Below, in pieces: positions 27,326 through 36,547 of a DNA stretch of 64,000 nucleotides (its first letter is position 1; every line of letters begins with the position of its first letter). A program made the translations under genes and the position numbers. Origin of the DNA: Litoreibacter arenae DSM 19593 (GTDB taxonomy: Bacteria > Pseudomonadota > Alphaproteobacteria > Rhodobacterales > Rhodobacteraceae); NCBI RefSeq assembly GCF_000442275.2, contig NZ_KE557314.1, positions 589,085 to 653,084 on the forward strand, written 5' to 3'. The notes under the pieces were generated by a model. It had not been told where the DNA came from and made no database searches. It saw only the letters and a list, made by a program, of their open reading frames with translations.

Positions 27326-28642
27326 TCAGGCTTTGCCGCGCAGCATTGCGTTATAGGTGGCTTTCAGGGCCACCTCCTTCATCAACCAACTGATCCACAG
27401 CTCTTCCAGCGGCGCGATCATGCCGGGGAACGAAGGCACCAGATTGTTGTGGTAGTCGAACTCCACCAGCATCGCGCGACCGACGCGGGTGATCAGCGGG
27501 CAGGACGTGTAGCCGTCATATGCCGCGCGGCCCTCGCGCCCTTCTATGGCGGCAACCAGATGGTCCTCGACCACAGGCACCTGCCATTTCACCGAAGCCG
27601 CCGTCTTGCCCTTGGGGACGCCCGCCACATCGCCAAGCGCGAAGATGTCGGGGTAGCGCAGGTGGCGCAGGGTTTTCATGTCCACCTCGACCCAGCCCTG
27701 ATCCGTCCACTTGTCCGCCCAGCTAAGGCCGGACTGACGGATCACTTCGGGCGCGCGTTGCGGCGGAATGACGTGGAGGTAGTCATACTCCATCTCCGTA
27801 TCGCCGTCCGGCGTCTCGAAGGTCGCAATTTTGCGTCCGCCGTCCACGGCTTTCAGCACATGACGGTAATGCGGCGTGATGCCCCGATCCCCGAACAGCA
27901 TCCGCACTTTCTCCGACACGATCGGGACGCCGAACAACGCGCCGTCATGGGCGGCATAGTGCATCTCGTGCTTGCCCGCCCCAGCGGTGCGGGTGGCGAT
28001 ATCCTCGATCAGGAACGTATGCTTGAGTGGCGCACCGGCGCATTTCATCTCGGTCACAGGGCGGGTGAAGACGCCGACACCTCCGTCTTCGGTGAATTTC
28101 GACGCGGCCTCCCACGTCTTGGCGGCATATTGCGGACCGGCATAAAGCGCGCCGATCCCGTTCGATCCGACCATATCAAGCGAGAAGCCCTCAATCGCGT
28201 CGTGATCCAGAACCAGACCGGGGGCGACCACGAGGAAATCATAGCTCAGCGTCTGGCCGTCGCTTGTTCCGACCGTCTTGGCCTCAGCGTCAATGGCCGC
28301 CGCCGCCTCGGGTATCAGAGTGACATCTTTCGGCAGCCAGTCCGCCGTGTTCGATTGGGTGTAGGAAGCCGGTCTCAATCCCACCGCCACAAGCGACAGG
28401 CCCGGCTGATACAAGTGCTCGGCGCTCGGGTCGAGAATGGTAATGCTCGCCCCATCCAGCCGCTCCACAAGGCGGTTGGCCACGGACGTTCCAGCAGCCC
28501 CCGCCCCGATGATAACGATACGCGCTTTCGTCTGAACACGTTGCGCAGGCGCGGGCCGCACCGATGCGGCGGTCGCCAATCCGCCAAGAGCAAGCCCCAG
28601 AAAGGTACGGCGCGAGGTATGAATACTATTGTCACTTGTCAT
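27326..28642 (-). CDS. sqr: Sulfide:quinone oxidoreductase, Tat-exported, type II-like
   Basis: FAD enzyme oxidising sulfide and passing electrons to quinone. 438 residues from ATG 28642 (AGGA upstream). A twin-arginine signal (SRRTFLGLALGG) precedes the FAD-binding motif ARIVIIGAGAAGTSVANRL. Redox Cys candidates lie in MKCAGAPLKHTFLIED and DGYTSCPLITRVGRAMLVEF, both typical of the mitochondrial-like type II SQR. FALGDVAGVPKGKTAASVKW is the FAD-contact stretch. Neighbours DsrE-like and TDT support a sulfide detoxification role. No persulfide dioxygenase or rhodanese gene is in the cluster. Confidence 0.88.
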   Translation of the reverse strand: MTSDNSIHTSRRTFLGLALGGLATAASVRPAPAQRVQTKARIVIIGAGAAGTSVANRLVERLDGASITILDPSAEHLYQPGLSLVAVGLRPASYTQSNTADWLPKDVTLIPEAAAAIDAEAKTVGTSDGQTLSYDFLVVAPGLVLDHDAIEGFSLDMVGSNGIGALYAGPQYAAKTWEAASKFTEDGGVGVFTRPVTEMKCAGAPLKHTFLIEDIATRTAGAGKHEMHYAAHDGALFGVPIVSEKVRMLFGDRGITPHYRHVLKAVDGGRKIATFETPDGDTEMEYDYLHVIPPQRAPEVIRQSGLSWADKWTDQGWVEVDMKTLRHLRYPDIFALGDVAGVPKGKTAASVKWQVPVVEDHLVAAIEGREGRAAYDGYTSCPLITRVGRAMLVEFDYHNNLVPSFPGMIAPLEELWISWLMKEVALKATYNAMLRGKA

Positions 28643-28691
28643 TGTCCGGTTCCTTCCAGAAGGCTCTGCCATTCCGGCCTTTTCGGGGTAA

Positions 28692-28717
28692 GCCGCACCC
28701 GCGCATGCGGGGGCGGC
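28692..28717 (-). other. Strong intergenic hairpin between dsrE-like and sqr
   Basis: GCCGC-A-CCCGC-GCAT-GCGGG-G-GCGGC forms a 5+5 bp stem with one mismatch and a 4-base loop in the gap between the DsrE-like gene and SQR. With no T-tract it may be a processing or stability element that sets unequal expression of the two genes. Confidence 0.4.
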
Positions 28718-28740
28718 AGGTTCTTATCCTTCGGCCCAGA

Positions 28741-29181
28741 TCAGAAGCTCATGACAGTCGTGTCATCGGCCACGATCGCAGCGCCCATCGCATCAGGTGC
28801 GGCGGCAGTTACACCATCCACCAGCACAGACGCATCCGCGCCCTTACCGGGCAGATAGATCGCGCAGACCTGAACCTTCAGGGCGTTCTTTTCCATCATC
28901 GTCTTCATCAACCCCTGCGGGCTGGCGTCCTTGGGCGGTTGGCCCGTGGTGGCAGACGCAGGGGCGTCCTTCAGGGCGATGTCGCCAGCTGGACCACACA
29001 GCATCATCTCAGCCGGAGAGCCCGCTGCCATGGCGTTCATGGTCAGCACCATGGCCATAAGCTGGGTTTGCGGCTCTGCGGCCGTCAGAATGGTAATCAG
29101 CTTGTTGGGCGCGTCGGCCTGCGCCGTCGTTGCAAGACCAAGCGCCAGCGCGGACGCTGCTAGAATTTTGGAAAGACGCAT
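28741..29181 (-). CDS. Periplasmic DsrE-like protein
   Basis: A 146-residue protein with a signal peptide (MRLSKILAASALALGLATTAQA) followed by a DsrE/DsrF-like fold: NKLITILTAAEPQTQLMAMV, a conserved-position Cys in AEMMLCGPAGDIAL, and QVCAIYLPGKGADASVLVDGV with a second Cys. DsrE proteins bind and relay sulfane sulfur. In this cluster it may take persulfide made by SQR; this is inference. AAAAGGAG lies eight bases before the ATG. Confidence 0.8.
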   Translation of the reverse strand: MRLSKILAASALALGLATTAQADAPNKLITILTAAEPQTQLMAMVLTMNAMAAGSPAEMMLCGPAGDIALKDAPASATTGQPPKDASPQGLMKTMMEKNALKVQVCAIYLPGKGADASVLVDGVTAAAPDAMGAAIVADDTTVMSF

Positions 29182-29211
29182 TTTGGAACTCCTTTTATGC
29201 GTTGGGAAGAT

Positions 29212-30189
29212 CTATTCGGGGACGCAAATCGTGCCTGCCCGCATCGCCGTAGCCGTGCGGGCGATCAGCAGCCCGACAACCAGGATCAGAAGCGCCAGCA
29301 AGCCGGACCCGACCCATTGGTGCGGAACGGACCCCGCCTTGTGCGCGTATCCGAAACTGGCGATTGCAAGCGCCGCGATTGGAAAGGACAGCGCCCACCA
29401 AGACAGCGCGAAGGGCAGCTTGCTCAGCTTGGCGGCCTGCGTGAGAACAACCAGCGCAAAGACGTAAGCGGCGCTCAACAGGAAATGCCCGAACGCGCCG
29501 ACCTCATCGCTCAGGCCCAGCCACGCGCTGAAAGCGACGGCGGGCGGCGCCACGAGGATCATCAGGGTCGGGACCATTTTGCCAGGCATCGGGTCGTGAA
29601 ACATCAACCGGTTCATGACCAGCGTCAGCAGGACGACCCAAAAGATCAGCCCGCCGGAAAAGAACAGCCAGGACAGATCTACGTAGCCAAGCTTGCTGCC
29701 CGCCAACGGCACGATCACGTTACCCACCGCAGGGATGAACCAGGCGGGCGTCATCATCTGGGTCTGAAATGGCCGGTGCCCGATCCAAGCCGAGATCACC
29801 GACAAGGCCAGAACGCCCTGCAATGCGGTCGCGAACAGCCAGAGCGGCTCGGCTATTGCCGGGCTCACCTCGATCAGCGCGGTGGCGAGCAGCAACAGAG
29901 AAATCGAAATTGCAGGGAAGAACGCGATCTTAACGGGATGGTGCCAGTCCTCCGCCACCTTTTCGGGATAGTGGAGCGCCTTTGACAGATACCCCGAAGA
30001 GACCGCGACAAGCATTATAACGGACACCGTCAGGACGGTCATCGACACACCATGCCCGAACCCAAAACTGCTCTCGGCGGCACGCAAGGCAAGCGTCAGG
30101 CCCATCATGCCCATACCGATGGCGAACAGCGTAATGGGGAAATGCGCAAGTCGTGATGTCGTAGCCTGATCCGGTTCGATAACTGACAT
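29212..30189 (-). CDS. TDT/SLAC1 family transporter (TehA/Ssu1-like)
   Basis: A 325-residue membrane protein with about ten helices of the tellurite-resistance/dicarboxylate transporter family. Visible features: AHFPITLFAIGMGMMGLTLA first helix, the YPEKVAEDWHHPVKIAFFPA loop typical of this family, TPAWFIPAVGNVIVPLAG, and WWALSFPIAALAIA. The family includes the yeast sulfite exporter Ssu1, so export of sulfite or another sulfur oxyanion would suit the SQR context. ATG 30189 is chosen; a longer open frame upstream lacks family sequence. First gene of the sulfide module. Confidence 0.88.
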   Translation of the reverse strand: MSVIEPDQATTSRLAHFPITLFAIGMGMMGLTLALRAAESSFGFGHGVSMTVLTVSVIMLVAVSSGYLSKALHYPEKVAEDWHHPVKIAFFPAISISLLLLATALIEVSPAIAEPLWLFATALQGVLALSVISAWIGHRPFQTQMMTPAWFIPAVGNVIVPLAGSKLGYVDLSWLFFSGGLIFWVVLLTLVMNRLMFHDPMPGKMVPTLMILVAPPAVAFSAWLGLSDEVGAFGHFLLSAAYVFALVVLTQAAKLSKLPFALSWWALSFPIAALAIASFGYAHKAGSVPHQWVGSGLLALLILVVGLLIARTATAMRAGTICVPE

Positions 30190-30418
30190 TTGCCCTACCC
30201 CCTTGACGCCAAATACGTGTGCCCGAAGCACGGCGACCAGCGGATGGCTCCCAATAAGCGCCAACCGATCTGCCCTGCATTTTCCCAAGATTACCGAGGA
30301 TTCGAACGCCGGTCGGTGACATCATCACCAACCGCGCGAGGTCCGTCATTATCAGGCGTTAACGACCCGGCTCAATCGATGGCACATGAGAAGGGTCAGT
30401 GCCGCAGCCCTCAAAGCT
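30190..30418 (-). promoter_or_regulatory. Upstream region of the sulfide module
   Basis: 229 bases between the preceding minus-strand gene stop and the TDT start; the promoter for TDT-dsrE-sqr is expected here. I see no clear inverted repeat matching a known repressor. A GTTAAC lies near 30359. No gene is visible. Confidence 0.35.
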
Positions 30419-31303
30419 TCACTGAACCAGCCGGTATTCCACCAACTCCGTGCGCTGGAAAAACCTGAAATTGTCGTCGGAAATCATCGTCACGCGGATC
30501 ACGCCTTCCGGCGTGGCCCAGACCGCCAACCCTTCCAGATTGTCATGCGTCCCTGCCGTGGTGCGCAGCAGCTCCCGCTCGTCCGTCAGGGTGTTGCGGC
30601 TCAGCTTGAAGCTGCGCACGCGGCTGGCAAAGCCGCTTAGCCCCACCAACTCGCGCTCCAGAATATAGAGCCTGCCATCCGGCCCGAAATCCGCGCCCAC
30701 CGGCAGGAAACCTCCGCGGCGCGGGATCGACAACGCGTCGTCCCAGCGTCCATTGCGATAGCGGTAGACGGGGAACGGGCGGTCCAGATTGCCGGATCGC
30801 TCCGGCATTGTGTACAACACCCCCGCCTCGTCGATGGCCAGCGCTTCCAGCGACGAATTGCTTTGCAGCGAGTCGCGCCAGGGCAGATCGGGCAAGGGTC
30901 GCGCGGGTGACGAGATGCTGTCATAGGCGAATATCCGGTGCATCCCCTCGAAAGAAACGTAGATCGTGCCGGAGGGTGAAATCGCCAGCCCTTCGGCGTC
31001 GGTCTGATAGCTGCGCCACGGCTCGCCCTGCGGGTCGCGCAGCCTGTCAAACCGCAGGTTGTCCAGCAGCCGGATGCGCCCGCCGTCGCGCACGATGCGC
31101 CCTTCCGCGATCAACCCCTTGTCCGAGGTCGTGGTAAAGCTCTCGCCGTTGCGGCTGATCTCCAGCGAGGAAAACCCGCCGAACCCTTCCACGCGGCTCT
31201 GCCACTCGTAGCGGCTGACGAATTCCAAAGACTGCGCACAGGCAAGCCCGGCGGACAGCCCGAGGACTGCCAGCGCTAGTTGGAGTTCAGAACGCCAACG
31301 CAT
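30419..31303 (-). CDS. Esterase-like activity of phytase family protein (PF13449-type), exported
   Basis: A 294-residue protein with a signal peptide ([18 protein letters not shown]). The beta-propeller-like body includes [79 protein letters not shown] and [15 protein letters not shown], which match the family that covers phytase-like esterases. The substrate is unknown. Its start lies 28 bases inside the end of mepA, so the two are cotranscribed. Confidence 0.8.
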   Translation of the reverse strand: MRWRSELQLALAVLGLSAGLACAQSLEFVSRYEWQSRVEGFGGFSSLEISRNGESFTTTSDKGLIAEGRIVRDGGRIRLLDNLRFDRLRDPQGEPWRSYQTDAEGLAISPSGTIYVSFEGMHRIFAYDSISSPARPLPDLPWRDSLQSNSSLEALAIDEAGVLYTMPERSGNLDRPFPVYRYRNGRWDDALSIPRRGGFLPVGADFGPDGRLYILERELVGLSGFASRVRSFKLSRNTLTDERELLRTTAGTHDNLEGLAVWATPEGVIRVTMISDDNFRFFQRTELVEYRLVQ

Positions 31304-32193
31304 GCGTTTGGTAGATCAGCAAGCCGCAATTCCCTGCGTGGTTTCACCTTGGGCGGATCTTTCGGCGGTGGCGGGGGGTTCAGGATGTTGTTCACCCATT
31401 TCTGCGCATCCGCACAGCCGTCGCCCGCTGGGGGTGGGTCTTGATTGACGCAACCGCGCGCGCCCTTCGGGCAGGCCAGCCGCACATGGAAATGATAGTG
31501 ATGCCCCCACCAGGGCCGGACTTTACGCAGCCACGACCTGTCGCCCTTTTCGTCCTTGCACATCTGCACCTTGGCGCCCGGAAACACGAAGATACGCGCC
31601 ACGCGCTTGTCCGACGCGGCGGCCTTCAGCACCTCATGATGCTGCGTTGTCCACTTGTTGTTAACAAAAGCGCCGTTCGCCCGACGCATGGAAATCGCCG
31701 AGATATTTTCCCGCGCCGACCGGCTCATCCCCATGGTCGAGGCGGGGTTCATCCAGATATCCGCGTCCAGCCCGATCTGGTGAGAGCGGTGCCCCGTCAA
31801 CATCGGCCCACCACGCGGCTGGCTCATGTCGCCCACGTAAAGCCCCGCCCACCCTTGGGCGCGGGCCACGCGGCTCAGGTCTTGCACGAAATCAACGGTG
31901 TCAGGATGCGCCCAGTTGCGGTTGCGCGACAGACGCATCGCCTGCCATGTGGGGCCGGTTTCGGGCAGTTGGACCAGCCCGGCAGCGCAGCCGTTCGAAT
32001 ATGACCCGAAAGGCGCGGCGGCTTGCTGCGACCCTCGCGTCTTGGCCCCGAACAGCTGCTTTGCAATGATTTGCCCCTGTGGCCCAAGGTCCCGTCGGAC
32101 CTCCGGCGTGACCGCCACGCTGTTATCCGCAGACCCCGCGCATCCGGCAACGAATGCAACGGCGATGCCTGCGATCAGATTTCGGAATCCCAT
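31276..32193 (-). CDS. mepA: Penicillin-insensitive murein endopeptidase
   Basis: M74-family zinc metallopeptidase cutting DD/LD peptide cross-links of murein. 305 residues. The N-terminus ends in a lipobox-like VAGCAGS (Cys18), suggesting a lipoprotein. Zinc-site motifs are [17 protein letters not shown] and [26 protein letters not shown] is typical. The C-terminus is Pro-rich ([16 protein letters not shown]). The start overlaps the stop of the MFS gene by 19 bases. Confidence 0.93.
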   Translation of the reverse strand: MGFRNLIAGIAVAFVAGCAGSADNSVAVTPEVRRDLGPQGQIIAKQLFGAKTRGSQQAAAPFGSYSNGCAAGLVQLPETGPTWQAMRLSRNRNWAHPDTVDFVQDLSRVARAQGWAGLYVGDMSQPRGGPMLTGHRSHQIGLDADIWMNPASTMGMSRSARENISAISMRRANGAFVNNKWTTQHHEVLKAAASDKRVARIFVFPGAKVQMCKDEKGDRSWLRKVRPWWGHHYHFHVRLACPKGARGCVNQDPPPAGDGCADAQKWVNNILNPPPPPKDPPKVKPRRELRLADLPNACVGVLNSN

Positions 32194-33578
32194 ACTGCTG
32201 CGTCCTCTCCGTCCGGTTTCACCCAGAGTAACAGGACGAGCCCCAAAAGAAAGAGCCCGATCAGTGGTGTGACGCCAATTCTTTGGGATCCCGTGAGCAT
32301 GGTGGTCAACGCGATCAAGGCGGGCGCAAGGAACGACGTGGCCTTACCCGCCAATGCATAAAGACCAAAGGCCTCCGTCATGCGGTGCGGGTTGGCCTGA
32401 CGCACCATCATCGTGCGCGACGCCGACTGGATCGTCCCACCCGCCGCGCCCACAAGGATGCCCGCAAGGTAGAACGCGATGTCCGACACCGTGCGGCCCG
32501 CAATGATCCCTGCATCGGTGACGGGTATCCCGAAGACCGCGTCGGGCGTGATCATCACAATGGAAAAGGCCGCTGCAATCAGCGCCAGAATGGACACCAG
32601 AATGACGGGTTTGGGGCCGAACCGGCTATCCGCCCGCCCGCCCAGAAACGCCGCAATCGCGCCTCCGATTACCGCTAGAATTCCGAACACACCCACATCG
32701 ACGACGCTCCAGCCCAGCACGCCCACGGCGTAGACCCCACCAAAGGTGTACATCCCGTTCAGCGCATCGCGATACAGCATCGACGAGGCCAGATAGTTTG
32801 CAAGGCTGGGGCTTTTGGGCAACCTCATGATCGTGCGCCCCAAACTGCGCAGGCCAGCGGTGACCACGCCTTTGGTGCGCAAGGGGCGGTCTTTCGGATC
32901 GCGCACCCACAGGAAGAACGGCACCATGAAGGCCACAAACCATATGGCGGAAAAAACGCCGACAAATCGCGTCCCCTCCCGCGCGGCCGGGTCCAGACGG
33001 CCTATCGGCTCGATCCCGATCAACGTCCGGCCCTGACCGTTTTCAGCCAAAAACAGAAGCGCGAACACCAGCGCCAACAGCCCGCCCAGATAGCCCATCG
33101 CCCAGCCAGAGCCGGAAATGCGCCCGATTTCCTCGCGCGTGCCCAGATCGGGCAACATGGCGTTGGTGAAGATCGTGGCAAACTCCATCCCGACCAGTCC
33201 CACGATGAACAGGCCCAGCACCAATGGCAGGCTGAACCCCGCAGGGTCCGCATACCACGTACCGGCGGCACCAACGACATAGAGCATTGAAAAGACATAG
33301 ATATACGGCAACTTGCGCCCCGTGCTATCCGCAACCGCGCCAAGCACGGGGGCCGACACCGCGATCAACAGGCCGGAGATGGTCAGCCCCCAGCCCCACA
33401 TGCTCTGCGCACCGGCCTTGGCCAGTTCCACATCCATGCCTTGCGCCACATAGCGGGCGGTCACGATCTCTGCAAAATAGGGCCCGAAAATGAAGGTCAG
33501 CAACAGCGTGTTGTACGGCTGGGACGCCCAGTCGAACATAAACCATCCCCAAATACGCTTTTTGGCAGACGCCGTCAT
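32175..33578 (-). CDS. MFS transporter, UMF1/Atg22-like
   Basis: A 467-residue transporter with about twelve helices. The start WGWFMFDWASQPYNTLLLTF is the UMF1 family hallmark. FGIPVTDAGIIAGRTVSDIA and GGTIQSASRTMMVRQANPHR, then EAFGLYALAGKATSFLAPAL are further family segments. Members include vacuolar amino-acid exporters; the bacterial substrate is unknown. It heads a three-gene overlapping series with mepA and the phytase-esterase-like gene. Confidence 0.9.
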   Translation of the reverse strand: MTASAKKRIWGWFMFDWASQPYNTLLLTFIFGPYFAEIVTARYVAQGMDVELAKAGAQSMWGWGLTISGLLIAVSAPVLGAVADSTGRKLPYIYVFSMLYVVGAAGTWYADPAGFSLPLVLGLFIVGLVGMEFATIFTNAMLPDLGTREEIGRISGSGWAMGYLGGLLALVFALLFLAENGQGRTLIGIEPIGRLDPAAREGTRFVGVFSAIWFVAFMVPFFLWVRDPKDRPLRTKGVVTAGLRSLGRTIMRLPKSPSLANYLASSMLYRDALNGMYTFGGVYAVGVLGWSVVDVGVFGILAVIGGAIAAFLGGRADSRFGPKPVILVSILALIAAAFSIVMITPDAVFGIPVTDAGIIAGRTVSDIAFYLAGILVGAAGGTIQSASRTMMVRQANPHRMTEAFGLYALAGKATSFLAPALIALTTMLTGSQRIGVTPLIGLFLLGLVLLLWVKPDGEDAAVWDSEI

Positions 33579-33682
33579 CGTAACACACTTCCCAGCACGG
33601 ATTTAAAGACCTAGGGCTATCCGGCCCTTTTAAGCAAGGAATAACTTACCCAAGGGTAGTGACGTGAACGTCACATTCCGGC
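33579..33682 (-). promoter_or_regulatory. MFS gene promoter region with a 16-bp palindrome
   Basis: The 104-base gap holds GTGACGT-GA-ACGTCAC (33659-33674), a perfect 7-bp inverted repeat with a 2-base centre, 81 bases upstream of the MFS start. Such tight dyads are operators rather than hairpins. A second repeat AGGGC-TATCCG-GCCCT (33613-33628) lies between it and the start. Confidence 0.5.
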
Positions 33683-34210
33683 TTAAAACGGCGGCCACGG
33701 CCGCAGCGCTTCCGCCTCGGTCCATGCCTTCACCCAGTCCGGCGTCTCGGGCGTGGCCACCTCCAGTCCCAGCGTCTCCATAACCTGCGCAGGGGGCACG
33801 ATGCCCGTTTTGCCCGTGATCGCGGAGCGGTACAGGATATGCGACGTCGCCTCGCCGCGCACGCGCATGGACTGCTCCAGATACAGAAACTTGTCGTCCC
33901 AGCACACGGCCCGCGACCGCATCTCGATCCGGTCGAACATCCGCACGCGGCGGCGGTAGCGCACCGAAGCACCCGCCATGGTCAGCCCCCAGCGGTGTTC
34001 TTTCAACGCCTTGATCAACCCGACACGCCCCGCCAGCGGCAGACGCCCCATGTCATACAAGGTCAGCGTGCGCCCGTTATTCAGCTCCCGCCACAGATCC
34101 AGATCCCACGGCCAGCAAATATGATGCGACACATGCGTGTCCAGCGGCCCCAGCGGAGCGTCGTTGCGGTGCACGAAGAACTGGTAGATCAGGCGGACGA
34201 ACGGATACAT
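33683..34210 (-). CDS. Acyl-CoA thioesterase-like protein (4HBT_2, hot-dog fold)
   Basis: A 175-residue protein with the thioesterase-like pattern: HVSHHICWPWDLDLWRELNN, LYDMGRLPLAGRVGLIKAL, GASVRYRRRVRMFDRIEMRS, and CWDDKFLYLEQSMRVRGE. These fit the PF13279 / Them6-like group. The catalytic role and substrate are uncertain. GC content is like its neighbours. Confidence 0.8.
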   Translation of the reverse strand: MYPFVRLIYQFFVHRNDAPLGPLDTHVSHHICWPWDLDLWRELNNGRTLTLYDMGRLPLAGRVGLIKALKEHRWGLTMAGASVRYRRRVRMFDRIEMRSRAVCWDDKFLYLEQSMRVRGEATSHILYRSAITGKTGIVPPAQVMETLGLEVATPETPDWVKAWTEAEALRPWPPF

Positions 34211-34338
34211 GGCGGCTCCTTGCTAGGGGGCGAGACATGAACCAACTGACGGCGACGTCAACTGCAACATCGCGTCACGCCTTGCACGCGGGCGGCGCGA
34301 CGCTTACCTAACGCGCAACCTTTAGCCGGAGACCCCGC

Positions 34339-34626
34339 ATGACCAGCCTGTTCCAAATCCTGATGCTCCTTCTCGGGGTCGCACGCACGATTATCCTGAT
34401 CCACTTCATCATGAGCTGGCTCATCAGCTTCGGTGTGCTCAACATGCGCCAGCCGCTGGTCGCGCAGATATGGGACGGGCTGAACCGCCTGCTGGAGCCG
34501 ATCTACGGCCCGATCCGCCGCATCCTGCCGCAAATGGGCGGCCTCGACCTAAGCCCTATCGTGGCGCTTCTGGGCATCTACGCAATCGAGATCATCCTGC
34601 GCAACAACGCAGGCCTGTTCCTGTAG
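34339..34626 (+). CDS. YggT family membrane protein
   Basis: A 95-residue integral membrane protein with two long helices: SLFQILMLLLGVARTIILIH...SWLISFGVL and LDLSPIVALLGIYAIEIILR. The intervening WDGLNRLLEPIYGPIRRILP with the PIRR motif is the family signature. YggT proteins are linked to osmotic stress and cell-division positioning. GGAG lies before the ATG. Confidence 0.93.
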   Translation: MTSLFQILMLLLGVARTIILIHFIMSWLISFGVLNMRQPLVAQIWDGLNRLLEPIYGPIRRILPQMGGLDLSPIVALLGIYAIEIILRNNAGLFL

Positions 34627-34644
34627 ACCCTGCATTAAGGTTAA

Positions 34645-34673
34645 CGCGCGCCACCTGAGAACAGGGGCGCGCG
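34645..34673. terminator. GC-rich hairpin between yggT and msrA
   Basis: CGCGCGCC (34645-34652) pairs with GGCGCGCG (34666-34673), and the inner CCTG (34654) pairs with CAGG (34662) around AGAA; one A is bulged. It starts 19 bases after the yggT stop, between two convergent genes, so it may serve as a bidirectional terminator, though no T-run follows. Confidence 0.5.
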
Positions 34674-34723
34674 CTACATCTTCATTGCTTCAAAAAATAT
34701 TCCCCCCGGAGGGTTGGTCCGCG

Positions 34724-35380
34724 TCAATTCACAAACGGTGCCGCATCGCCCCAAAGCTCTTTCACCCGCTCGTCCCGCCCGCAGGCGTCGCGATACTTCT
34801 TGTAGGCTTTGGCTTTCGATTGCGGACCAAACCGTGTCAGGATTGTCTTGTCCTGCTTGTAGTAATTCTGATGGTAATCATCGGCAGGAAAAAACGAGTC
34901 CGCGTCCCGAATGGGCGTCACGATTTTCTGACCCAACTCTTTTTCCGCCGCAGCTTTCGCCGCCTCGGCAGCCTCGCGGTCGGGGCGGTTGGTCACGAAT
35001 ATCGCGGTGGTGTAGCTCTCGCCACGGTCGCAGAACTGCCCGCCGGAATCTGTCGGATCAATCGAGCGGAAGAACAAATCATATAGCTGGCGTGCTGATA
35101 CGGTCTCGGGGTCATAGTCGATCTGCACCGCCTCCAGATGACCCGTGCCACCGCTTGTCACCTGCTTGTAGGTCGGGCTGGGCACCGTGCCGCCGGTAAA
35201 GCCGGACACCGCGTCGTTGACGCCTCTGACCTTCTCGAAGTCCGCCTCGACGCACCAGAAGCAGCCGCCTGCCACGGTGATCTCCGCTGCCTTCGCCAAG
35301 TTGGGCTGGGTCGCAACCCCGGCCAGAACGGCAAGGCCGAAGCCCGTCAGATACCAGCGTGTGCGGGAAAGGAATGGCAT
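34724..35380 (-). CDS. msrA: Peptide methionine sulfoxide reductase MsrA, exported
   Basis: Reduces Met-S-sulfoxide in proteins. 218 residues. The catalytic Cys is in GGCFWCVEADFEKVRGV; YKQVTSGGTGHLEAVQIDYD, FRSIDPTDSGGQFCDRGESY and HQNYYKQ are family motifs. An N-terminal hydrophobic stretch (WYLTGFGLAVLAGVATQPNL) suggests export to the periplasm, where it would repair oxidised envelope proteins. The gene-end motif with CCCCCCGGAGGG overlaps the region just past its stop. Confidence 0.95.
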   Translation of the reverse strand: MPFLSRTRWYLTGFGLAVLAGVATQPNLAKAAEITVAGGCFWCVEADFEKVRGVNDAVSGFTGGTVPSPTYKQVTSGGTGHLEAVQIDYDPETVSARQLYDLFFRSIDPTDSGGQFCDRGESYTTAIFVTNRPDREAAEAAKAAAEKELGQKIVTPIRDADSFFPADDYHQNYYKQDKTILTRFGPQSKAKAYKKYRDACGRDERVKELWGDAAPFVN

Positions 35381-35482
35381 TGTGTCATCTCCAAATCAGG
35401 TCATCCGAGTGGTCTTGAGGGGCAATCTGACGCCCCACATTCTCACACTCAACCAAACTTGCCGTGATTTGTTCCGGCAGCC

Positions 35483-36544
35483 TCAGCGCAATTCGTTGAT
35501 GAACGCGTCGATCGCCCGCACCCGCTCCGCGCTGGACGGGTGGGTCGACATCCACTGGGCAGGCTCCTGATCGCCATACTCCTTGCCCATCTTCTCGAAA
35601 AACAGCTTCAGGCCCGCAGGGTCAAACCCGGCCTCGTCCGAAAGCGCCAGACCGAACTCGTCTGCGGAGGTCTCCTGTGCGCGGCTGAACGACAGCGACA
35701 ACAGCACGTTGCCCTCCAGCACCACGTCTTCCAGTATCGGGCCCACATCGCCCGCAAGGAACGCGATCAGCAGATATGTGCTGAGCGAGCGGTAGAGCCG
35801 CTTCAGCCCGTGTTCTTCCACCACATGCCCGATCTCGTGGCCCAGCACACCCGCCAGCACGTTGGGGTCGGGGAACTGCTTCACAAAGGCATCGGTCATG
35901 ACCATCGTGCCGCCAGGAAGCGCGAACGCGTTTGGCCCCATGCCGGGCAGGTCACGGAACAGCAGATCGAAGCTGTGCTTCTCCTGCACGTCGTCAGGCA
36001 GGGAGCGCACCAGACGGCGGTAAACCTTCTCGACCTCGTCCTTCTGTTCGTCCGTCAGCTTCGACGGCTCCGCCATGGTGAAGTCGATGCTCTGCATCGA
36101 GCCCGCGTCGATCTGCTCGATCACCGCAGGCGGCGTGAAGGCAATCGCCACCGCTGCCATAATGTCCAGCCCGTAGCGCCACATCACCCAAACGGCGGCA
36201 AGGCAAACGGCGACGACGCCAAACAGGCGCGCGTTGAAGCCTTCGTAATGATGCAGCATCGAGCCACGAGTCTTGCCGGTCAGCGCCTCAATGGCCTCGT
36301 GGTCGCGGGTCTCGAACACCGCGCCGTCGGGAAAGGTGATCTTGCGCGGGGCGGAGCCCAGCGGCGCGTCGATCCGCAACTTTGACAGATGGGCGCTGGC
36401 CAGCACCGCCCGCTCGTCATTTTGCAGATCGACCCACAGGTCTTCGCCGCCCTCACGCGTCAACAAGCGCGCAGGCTGGCGGTGGGAGGAACGCGCCGCG
36501 TAGGCGTGGCCACGAAGGCCCGGAAGCTTGGGCGCGTCCCCCAT
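35483..36544 (-). CDS. M48 family metallopeptidase with membrane segments
   Basis: A 353-residue protease. The N-terminal half (about 1-110) is a beta-rich domain, followed by membrane segments (LFGVVAVCLAAVWVMWRYGL, IMAAVAIAFTPPAVI) and a peptidase domain with ALPGGTMVMTDAFV and the zinc motif LGHEIGHVVEEHG, then LSFSRAQETSADEFGLAL. M48 enzymes handle damaged membrane or periplasmic proteins. It follows the DUF898 gene after 3 bases, so they form an operon. Confidence 0.9.
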   Translation of the reverse strand: MGDAPKLPGLRGHAYAARSSHRQPARLLTREGGEDLWVDLQNDERAVLASAHLSKLRIDAPLGSAPRKITFPDGAVFETRDHEAIEALTGKTRGSMLHHYEGFNARLFGVVAVCLAAVWVMWRYGLDIMAAVAIAFTPPAVIEQIDAGSMQSIDFTMAEPSKLTDEQKDEVEKVYRRLVRSLPDDVQEKHSFDLLFRDLPGMGPNAFALPGGTMVMTDAFVKQFPDPNVLAGVLGHEIGHVVEEHGLKRLYRSLSTYLLIAFLAGDVGPILEDVVLEGNVLLSLSFSRAQETSADEFGLALSDEAGFDPAGLKLFFEKMGKEYGDQEPAQWMSTHPSSAERVRAIDAFINELR

Positions 36545-36547
36545 CGT

